Source of the DNA: Stieleria tagensis
Lineage (GTDB): Bacteria; Planctomycetota; Planctomycetia; Pirellulales; Pirellulaceae
Reading direction: 5' to 3'
NCBI RefSeq assembly: GCF_024129865.1
Contig: NZ_JAMYFE010000024.1
Location: 50,903-114,902 of the forward strand
Length of the DNA stretch: 64,000 nt
Shown: positions 57,969-64,000 of the stretch, one piece after another
Numbering within the stretch: position 1 is the first letter of the stretch
Layout of the letters: each line of letters opens with the position of its first letter
Position numbers and translations under genes: made by a program
Notes under the pieces: generated by a model
What the model saw: only the letters and a program-made list of their open reading frames with translations
Database searches by the model: none
Told to the model about the DNA's origin: nothing

Positions 57969-59615
57969 ATGCGTTTTCGCTCTGACCTCATCAGACCCAT
58001 TGCTGCGCTGATTGGCGTGATGATCTTGGCATCATCAAATCCCTCGTTCGGTCAAATCGATGATCCGATCGCAAAGTTGCAAGCCGACGCAGTCGCAACG
58101 CGAAAAAGCGATTGGGGACACTGGGGACCGAACCCCGACACCTACTCGAGTTGGAAAACGCATAGCAACCGCCTGATTCCGGTCTACACCTTCGGGATCG
58201 ATCTTCAGTCGGTCGGTGGTGAAAACAGCCTGTACCGTGACGCCGCAGCCATCGAAAAACTCTATGGCTATCTGCCAGAAAAGACGCTGAATCCACAAGC
58301 CGAGTACATCGACCAAACCGACGTCTATCGACTTCAGAAGCAAGCAATCGAATCCGGCAAGAAACGTGTCATCTTGTTTGTCTTTGACGGCATGGACTGG
58401 GACATAACAAGAGCGGCTGCGATCGCAAAGCTAGGCAAAGTGGCCTACCACGAAGGACGCGGCGAAGGCTTGCATTTCCAAGACTATCGTGGTGCAAAGA
58501 CGGACTTCGGTTACTGTGTCACCAGTCCTCATAACGACGGGACATCTGTCAGTGTCGATCAACAAACGGTTACCAATCCCTATGGCAAACTTCGTGGTGG
58601 ATACGACGCTGAACTGGCCGGAGCTGCACCATGGCAACCGATCACCGATCCAGACTACCCCATCGGCAAGGGCAAAACCATCAAACACGCCTACACCGAC
58701 TCGGCGTCATCCGCGACTTCGCTAACCTGCGGCATCAAAACCTACAACGCAGCGATGAACGTGGATTCGGTAGGACGTGAAGCACTGCCGATTGCGCGGA
58801 CGCTGCAAGAGCAAGGGTTCGCAGTCGGCGTTGTCACAAGCGTTCCGATCAGCCATGCGACGCCGGGCTGTGCGTACGCCAACAACGTCCATCGAAACGA
58901 CTATCAAGATTTAACCCGTGATCTGATCGGCCAGCCATCCATCTATCACCCCGGTGGTTTGCCGGGAGTCGACGTTTTGATCGGCGGTGGATGGGGAATC
59001 GACAAGGACAAAGATGGCGCCCAGGGGAAAAATTTTGTCCCAGGCAATCGGTACATTGCCCCCGACGACCTGGCCGCGATCGACACCCAAAATGGCGGCA
59101 AGTACGTCGTCGCGCAGCGAACCAGCGGCGTTGCTGGTTCCGATGTTCTGAACAAGGGGGTGCAAAATGCGAAAGAAAACGGCCAGCGACTATTTGGGTT
59201 CTTTGGTGCCCAGGGCGGGCACCTACCGTTCCGCACAGCCGATGGAAACTACAACCCGGTGGTCAGTTTCGGAAATCCCAAACCTGCCGCGGCAGAGAAG
59301 TACAGCGAAGCGGATTTGCACGAGAACGTCAAACTCAGCGAAATGGCAATCGCGGCCATCGACGTGCTCGATTCCCGTAGCGACCGGTGGTGGCTGATGG
59401 TCGAATCAGGCGACGTGGATTGGGCCAACCATTCCAACAACATCGACAACTCCATCGGTGCGGTGCACAGTGGTGATGATGCTTTTGAAGCCGTGGTGAA
59501 TTGGATTGAACAAAACGGTGGCTGGGACGAAACCGCATTGATCCTGACCGCCGACCACGGACACTACCTAAATCTCGTTCGCCCCGAAGCACTCATTCAG
59601 ACGACCGGCAAATAG
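57969..59615 (+). CDS. phoA: Secreted alkaline phosphatase
   Basis: 548 residues from the ATG at 57969 (AGGA 6 bases upstream), with a signal peptide (AALIGVMILASSNPSFGQ). The metal-binding acid is in VILFVFDGMDWD, the nucleophile Ser in TDSASSATSLTCGIKTYNA, further metal ligands in ESGDVDWANHSNN, and TADHGHYL near the end. The protein stops about 16 residues after TADHGH, so the region that holds the third zinc-ligand His in E. coli PhoA is absent. Either this subfamily ends here or the gene is truncated. It is upstream of a same-strand sulfatase. No Pho box was recognised. Confidence 0.88.
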   Translation: MRFRSDLIRPIAALIGVMILASSNPSFGQIDDPIAKLQADAVATRKSDWGHWGPNPDTYSSWKTHSNRLIPVYTFGIDLQSVGGENSLYRDAAAIEKLYGYLPEKTLNPQAEYIDQTDVYRLQKQAIESGKKRVILFVFDGMDWDITRAAAIAKLGKVAYHEGRGEGLHFQDYRGAKTDFGYCVTSPHNDGTSVSVDQQTVTNPYGKLRGGYDAELAGAAPWQPITDPDYPIGKGKTIKHAYTDSASSATSLTCGIKTYNAAMNVDSVGREALPIARTLQEQGFAVGVVTSVPISHATPGCAYANNVHRNDYQDLTRDLIGQPSIYHPGGLPGVDVLIGGGWGIDKDKDGAQGKNFVPGNRYIAPDDLAAIDTQNGGKYVVAQRTSGVAGSDVLNKGVQNAKENGQRLFGFFGAQGGHLPFRTADGNYNPVVSFGNPKPAAAEKYSEADLHENVKLSEMAIAAIDVLDSRSDRWWLMVESGDVDWANHSNNIDNSIGAVHSGDDAFEAVVNWIEQNGGWDETALILTADHGHYLNLVRPEALIQTTGK

Positions 59616-59733
59616 GTGGATTGACGATAACCCTGAACGCAACGGAGTGCGCAGGGTTGCTTGCGGCCATCCCAAAATTAACTCAGTCGAGCGACAGACG
59701 CTCTCGCAACCAGGATTAACCTAAGGTAGCCCC

Positions 59734-61548
59734 GTGAATCAATTCACCCAATTCTGTCTTGTTTGGGCCTGGCTTTCAGTGTCGTTTGCCGATGCCGCAG
59801 ACCCTCGTCCGAACTTCATCGTGTTCTACACCGACGACCACGGTCATGCCGACCTCTCCTGCCAAGACGTTCTGGACGACATCAAGACGCCCAATGTTGA
59901 CGCGCTGGCCAATCGCGGTGTACTCGCCCGCCATGGATACAGCACCGCCCCGCAGTGCGTGCCGTCCAGAGCCGGACTACTGATCGGAAAATTTCAATCA
60001 AAATTCGGCGTTGAGGCCAACGGGAAAACGCTGGAGGGTTTCGATCGCGAGCTGACCATCGCCGAGCGGCTGCAGAGTGTGGGTTACATGACCGCTCAGT
60101 TTGGAAAATGGCACCTCGGACCGGGGCCAAACATCAGCGATCACGGATTCAAGCACGTGTTCAACCAAAACTCCGGACGCCCCTTCGCCGCCAACATCCA
60201 ACTCGACGGCAGCGACCGCAAGATGTCGAACTTGCCACCGGAGATGTACCACGTCGATGCATGCAGCAAGGCCGCCGCCTCGCTAATCAAACGCTACAAA
60301 GACGACCCGTTCTTTTTGTACGTCGCATACCGTGCTCCCCACGTTCCACTGGACGCACCGCAAAAGTACCTCAATCGATTCCCGGGGAAGATGCCTGAGC
60401 GACGTCGGCAGGCGCTGGCGATGTTGTCCGCAGTGGATGACGGTGTCGGACTGATTACCCAGACGTTGGAAAAACACAACCTGACCGAAAAAACGCTGAT
60501 CTTTTACATCGGCGACAACGGTGCTCCATTGAAGATCCACAAGCGAGACACGCCGGGCGGAGGTCCAGGCTGGGACGGTTCCTTGAACGACCCGCTCAAC
60601 GGCGAAAAGGGAATGCTTTCCGAAGGCGGCATGCATGTTCCGTTCGTCATCTCATGGCCCGGCACCATTCCCGGCGGCCAAGTGTTTGATCACCCAGTGA
60701 GCGCACTTGACGTCGCCGCAACGGCAGCTGAACTGGCGTCGATCGAATCGACACCAGACGATTTCGATGGCGTCAACTTGATTCCGTACCTAAGCGGTCA
60801 AAACAGCGACGCACCACATGACTTTCTCGCGTGGCGGTGGCTCGCCCAATCAGCCATCCGCCAAGGCGATTGGAAACTGCTCCGCGGCGGTGACCGCGAG
60901 TATCTGTACAACTTGAAAAGCGATCTCGAAGAAAAACACAACGTCGCCGGCGAGCATCCCGAGATAGCCGATCGCCTGCGTGAACGACTCTCGCAATGGG
61001 CCAGCCGACTTGATCCACCGGGCCTAGCCGACGGTGACATGTCGAAATCTGCCACAGATTATTTCGACTTCTATCTCGACGGCAAACCAGCGACACCGCT
61101 GCCTGAAAAATTCGTGCCCTCCCCCGACGCTGCAAACACAAAATCCACGGATCCGGCGATCCCATGGATCGTTCGCAACGGGAAAATGAAACTCACCAAT
61201 CAGGGCGTGCAAATTTCGTCGACCAATCCTGATGCAAAGCAGCAACCGTTTATGGCTCGAAACGGTTTGACATTGACCGGCCCTGTCGCTGTCAGCATCG
61301 TGATGAAGACGCCAACATCCGGTGAAATTGGCCTCTCCTGGCGAACGTCAACCGACAACGCATTTATCGCAGCCAATCGTGTGAACGTTGCTGCCACATC
61401 GTCAAGCGACTGGCAAACGGTTGAAACGGTTTTGCCCGGCGAATCAAAAATCATCCACCTACGGATCCAGTTGCCAGGCGACATCACGTCGATCAAGAGT
61501 ATCACACTCAAACCGGCAACCGGAAAAACAGTCACGCTAACGGATTAG
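59734..61548 (+). CDS. Secreted sulfatase with C-terminal carbohydrate-binding-like domain
   Basis: 604 residues from a GTG at 59734 (AAGGTAG upstream), with a signal peptide (LVWAWLSVSFADA). The metal-binding acids are in PNFIVFYTDDHGHADLSC, and the formylglycine motif is STAPQCVPSRAGLLIG, with Cys near residue 75, a perfect CxPxR. The His/Lys motif KWHLGPGPNISDHGF and IGDNGAPLKIHKRDTPGGGP are intact. After residue 440 comes a beta-sandwich of about 150 residues (ARNGLTLTGPVAVSIVMKTP) that looks carbohydrate-binding. Arylsulfatase/N-acetylglucosamine-sulfatase group; substrate is probably a sulfated polysaccharide. Confidence 0.92.
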   Translation: MNQFTQFCLVWAWLSVSFADAADPRPNFIVFYTDDHGHADLSCQDVLDDIKTPNVDALANRGVLARHGYSTAPQCVPSRAGLLIGKFQSKFGVEANGKTLEGFDRELTIAERLQSVGYMTAQFGKWHLGPGPNISDHGFKHVFNQNSGRPFAANIQLDGSDRKMSNLPPEMYHVDACSKAAASLIKRYKDDPFFLYVAYRAPHVPLDAPQKYLNRFPGKMPERRRQALAMLSAVDDGVGLITQTLEKHNLTEKTLIFYIGDNGAPLKIHKRDTPGGGPGWDGSLNDPLNGEKGMLSEGGMHVPFVISWPGTIPGGQVFDHPVSALDVAATAAELASIESTPDDFDGVNLIPYLSGQNSDAPHDFLAWRWLAQSAIRQGDWKLLRGGDREYLYNLKSDLEEKHNVAGEHPEIADRLRERLSQWASRLDPPGLADGDMSKSATDYFDFYLDGKPATPLPEKFVPSPDAANTKSTDPAIPWIVRNGKMKLTNQGVQISSTNPDAKQQPFMARNGLTLTGPVAVSIVMKTPTSGEIGLSWRTSTDNAFIAANRVNVAATSSSDWQTVETVLPGESKIIHLRIQLPGDITSIKSITLKPATGKTVTLTD

Positions 61549-61603
61549 CGAGGGTAGCGGACGCAGTCCAATGGTGAACGACGCAGGCGTGTGATGCCAA
61601 TGA

Positions 61604-62326
61604 CTACGTTGTTGTCTGTTTCTCCAATTGAAGTGCCTTTGGAAACAGCACGTTGTTTTCTTTGTGAATGTGCTGGTGCATGTCCCGTTCGAGTTGAGCG
61701 AGCGAATCGAGCATGGCTCGGTAGGTATTACACGCCCACTGTGGCGCTGTGTAGCCGTCTGTGGATTCATTCAGGATCATGAGTGCATCGCCCGCTTGAT
61801 CGTGCTCATGTTCCATTTGACGAATGGGATTGACGACACTGGCGAAGTCATACGCGGGATTGTCCGCAGAGGCCTCCAGTTGGCGGATCAGTGGAAACAG
61901 GATCTGCTCCTCCTTCATCATGTGAGGCTCGAGCTCGTTTTTCAGTGCCACAAACGCTTCACGAGTTTGCAACAACCGTGGTTCATGCTCGCCGTGAACG
62001 CGTGCAACCTTGTTGGTCATGAAGTCTAGGCGTGGTAATTCTTCCTCCAGGAAACCATGGTGCGTTGATTCGATGTGATCGGCCAATTCCGTCAGACTCA
62101 TCGAGTCGGCATCGACGGCCCCCTCTTCATTCAGCTTGGAGTCGCACGCTTGCAATTGATCGACAACACGGGTTGGATCAATCTGCTTCTTGGCGCAGGC
62201 ATCTGCCAAACGAATTTTTCCGCCGCAGCAATAGTCGATCTTCATTGACTCGAACACGCGGGCACGGCTGGGGACTTCACGCACGAGATCGCCAACTGTG
62301 GTTTGAATATCAATCGTTTGCATCAT
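61604..62326 (-). CDS. ytfE: Iron-sulfur cluster repair di-iron protein, RIC/ScdA/YtfE
   Basis: 240 residues. The N-terminal ScdA-like domain holds the Cys pair in FESMKIDYCCGGKIRLADAC. The C-terminal hemerythrin-like four-helix bundle supplies His/Glu iron ligands in HIESTHHGFLEEELPRLDF, EPHMMKEEQILFPLIRQLEA, RQMEHEHDQAGDAL and ERDMHQHIHKENNVLFP. The protein repairs nitrosylated or oxidised Fe-S clusters. Its start is only about 100 bases from the flavohaemoglobin stop, same strand, so both belong to one nitrosative-stress unit. Confidence 0.94.
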   Translation of the reverse strand: MMQTIDIQTTVGDLVREVPSRARVFESMKIDYCCGGKIRLADACAKKQIDPTRVVDQLQACDSKLNEEGAVDADSMSLTELADHIESTHHGFLEEELPRLDFMTNKVARVHGEHEPRLLQTREAFVALKNELEPHMMKEEQILFPLIRQLEASADNPAYDFASVVNPIRQMEHEHDQAGDALMILNESTDGYTAPQWACNTYRAMLDSLAQLERDMHQHIHKENNVLFPKALQLEKQTTT

Positions 62327-62422
62327 TGGTTTCCAGAAGTGAAGGGAGTGAAGATCCAGGGCAAAACCCCAGCAGATTGCCTGGGCCGAACCAAAGGACC
62401 GGCCGACAATCGCTATGGATGA

Positions 62423-63655
62423 TCAGGATCGAACGGTTTGCAGTTCTTCCTTAGGCCCAAAGAACTCGTAGCGAACTCGGTGTTCGTCAACGCCTAGTTC
62501 TTGCAAACAAGCGTGAATGTTCTGCATGAACGGTTTGGGGCCACAGAAGTAGTATTCGGCGTCGCAAGAGGGTGTCCATTCGCGCAGCAAGTCCGTTGTC
62601 ACAAAACCAGTGTCGTCGCACTTGCCATTTTCTATGTCGCCGGGCAGTGGAGCGTCGTAGATGATTTTGACGCGCACGTTTGGCCCGGTATCTGCCAGAT
62701 TGCGAAGCTCATCGGCGAACGCTTGTACCTGGCTGTTGCGAGCTGCTTGGATGAAATAGATCGGCGCGTTGGAATTAGTGTGAATGATCGACTTGGCCAT
62801 CGACAATAGCGGCGTCACCCCGATTCCCCCGGCGATTAACACGACCGGTTTCACAACCGTTGCTGGATCAATCGTGAACTCACCACATGGCGGGCCAAGT
62901 TCGATGCGGTGACCTTCTTCAATGCCATCGTGCAAGTGATTGGAGATCAGTCCATCGGGAGCGTCGGCGGCGAGTCTTCCTTCGCGTTTCACACTAATTC
63001 GGTAATGCGGTTCGCTGGCACTATCTGACAAGCTGTAGTTGCGTGGCGAGGTGGGTGCGTGAGGGTGGTCGATGTGAACAGTGATGTATTGGCCGGGCTT
63101 GAACGGCGCCAAAGGGCCTTCGTCTTCGGGTTTCAAGTAGAACGAAGTCACGATATCGCTCTCGGGAATCTTTTTGGCCACCACGAACGTTCGCGTTCCA
63201 TTCCATCCGCCCGGGGCGGACGCTTGTTCTTCGTAGATCGCATTTTCGCGACCGATAAATATGTCAGCCAAAAACCCATAGGCTTCTGCGACAGCGGCAA
63301 TGATTTCATCGGTCGCCCCGTCACCCATGACATCCTTGATCGCAGCCAAAAGATTGCTGCCGACGATCGGATAGTGCTCCGCTTTGATGCCCAACGACAC
63401 ATGCTTTTGAGCGATCAGTTCAACGGCCGGCATCAGCACGGCCGGGTTATCGATGTGAGTGAAGTAGGCACAAATCGCGCCGGCAAGTGCCTTCTGTTGA
63501 CCACCGGAATGTTGATGCGCCTGGTTGAAAAACGCTTTCACTTCCGGATTGGCTTCGAACATCCGCTCGTAAAACCGTCGCGTGATGGTTTCTGCATTGG
63601 CCGCCACCAACGGCGTGATCTCTTTGACAATCCGAATCGTTTTTTCACTCAGCAT
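62423..63655 (-). CDS. hmp: Flavohaemoglobin / nitric oxide dioxygenase
   Basis: 410 residues from the ATG at 63655 (E. coli Hmp 396). The globin domain ([40 protein letters not shown] with the proximal-His region) occupies about residues 1-140. The FAD domain shows [18 protein letters not shown] (R-x-Y-S) and the NAD(P)H domain [18 protein letters not shown]. The C-terminus is [20 protein letters not shown]. It oxidises NO to nitrate with O2 and NAD(P)H. Clustered with the RIC gene; a promoter with GTGCAT repeats lies upstream. Confidence 0.96.
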   Translation of the reverse strand: MLSEKTIRIVKEITPLVAANAETITRRFYERMFEANPEVKAFFNQAHQHSGGQQKALAGAICAYFTHIDNPAVLMPAVELIAQKHVSLGIKAEHYPIVGSNLLAAIKDVMGDGATDEIIAAVAEAYGFLADIFIGRENAIYEEQASAPGGWNGTRTFVVAKKIPESDIVTSFYLKPEDEGPLAPFKPGQYITVHIDHPHAPTSPRNYSLSDSASEPHYRISVKREGRLAADAPDGLISNHLHDGIEEGHRIELGPPCGEFTIDPATVVKPVVLIAGGIGVTPLLSMAKSIIHTNSNAPIYFIQAARNSQVQAFADELRNLADTGPNVRVKIIYDAPLPGDIENGKCDDTGFVTTDLLREWTPSCDAEYYFCGPKPFMQNIHACLQELGVDEHRVRYEFFGPKEELQTVRS

Positions 63656-63733
63656 GGGCGGGGTTCTCGGGTGGAGGGAATTCTGCGAGCAGTTTGGAGA
63701 GGACGGAAAACGCCAGCTCCATATCTGCACCTA

Positions 63734-63768
63734 AACGTACACTTTTCATTGTGCATGTCAAGGTGCAT
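63734..63768 (-). promoter_or_regulatory. Putative hmp promoter with GTGCAT direct repeats
   Basis: On the minus strand, TTGACA (63756-63761) and TACGTT (63734-63739) with a 16-base spacer form a plausible sigma70-like promoter, about 80 bases upstream of the hmp start. The hexamer GTGCAT (plus strand) occurs twice, 63751-63756 and 63763-63768, in the same orientation with a 12-base period around the -35. The repeats could be an operator for an NO-responsive regulator (Rrf2/NsrR- or Crp/Fnr-type), which is inference. Confidence 0.5.
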
Positions 63769-63817
63769 ATTTATTGCGTCGCAAAATATCACGTGTCCTC
63801 CGGAGTCTTTTCGATGC

Positions 63818-64000
63818 GTGTTGATCGCAAGCGCGACGCGTGAGTTTTGAAGCCAGCACTTTTATGGTAACCCGACGCGTGAACGAGGGATTGTGGGTGT
63901 TAGCGGGATCCATCGCTGACGCGTTTTGAAGTTGCGCTAAACAGCCTCTTCAACTCAAACGACTCAGCGATTTGCCGCTTCGATCTCTGTACTCTCCCGC
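63818..64000. repeat. Dispersed mosaic repeat, copy 5 (runs off the window)
   Basis: Contains CGCGACGCGTGAGTTTTGAA (as in copy 2), the palindrome left arm at 63867-63891 (GTAACCCGACGCG...), a degenerate right arm near 63906-63925, then GTTTTGAAGTTGCGCTAAAC and GATTTGCCGCTTCGATCTCT matching the downstream flank of copy 3. The copy continues past the window end, where the hairpin CACTCTCC-type module would be expected (last bases ACTCTCCCGC). Confidence 0.85.

Overview
The window reads as chromosomal DNA of a planctomycete, most likely a marine Rhodopirellula-like member of the Pirellulaceae. The basis is gene content: a DUF1552 plus DUF1592/1588/1585-type gene pair, a large CxxCH-containing secreted dehydrogenase-like protein, a DUF1080 protein, two secreted sulfatases, an alpha-L-fucosidase with a FucP-type transporter, and many secreted PQQ-propeller proteins. 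No phage, plasmid, CRISPR array, rRNA or transposase gene was seen.

Layout. 1-9.5 kb: end of an ABC-2-like permease, a glycine-zipper protein, a MoxR / Gfo-Idh-MocA / P-II gene row, a membrane-anchored PQQ propeller, an aldo/keto reductase, a serine hydrolase, CsaA, a small lysine-rich protein and an ABM-domain membrane protein. 9.8-16.9 kb (minus strand): a putative sulfated-fucan utilisation cluster with sulfatase, DUF5060/DUF4038-like glycosidase, GH29 fucosidase and FucP, plus a relic of a second sulfatase. 17.1-19.2 kb: an RstAB-like two-component system. 19.9-23.2 kb: pta-ackA. 23.3-26.9 kb: TspO, an OprO/P-like porin and a slipin. 27.3-28.3 kb: a degenerate tRNA-like sequence and tandem array A. 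28.4-33.7 kb: a MacA/MacB/ATPase/TolC tripartite efflux set. 34.2-38.0 kb: the DUF1552-DUF1592 pair. 38.25-39.4 kb: tandem array B. 39.5-44.5 kb: PQQ propeller, DUF1080, an unknown secreted protein and an amidohydrolase. 44.7-48.5 kb: AraC regulator divergent from a frameshifted DUF1593 gene and a pectate-lyase-like gene. 48.7-59.6 kb: MOSC, a haem-c protein, an epimerase / DHDPS-family pair, a 1084-residue dihaem protein, a CynX-like MFS carrier and an alkaline phosphatase. 59.7-63.7 kb: a second sulfatase, then a nitric-oxide defence pair (RIC di-iron repair protein and flavohaemoglobin).

The genes form catabolic modules for algal or plant polysaccharides (fucan, pectin, sugar acids), an acetate overflow pathway, efflux and NO detoxification.

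The most unusual material is non-coding. Arrays A (about 87-bp units) and B (about 118-bp units) share a long imperfect palindrome. A mosaic dispersed repeat containing GTAACCCGACGCG occurs about five times. A 202-bp MITE-like element has 27-bp inverted ends, and there is a perfect 17-bp hairpin repeat. These palindromic families sit between genes and make spurious reading frames on both strands. Domain calls come from reading sequence motifs only; no database search was run.
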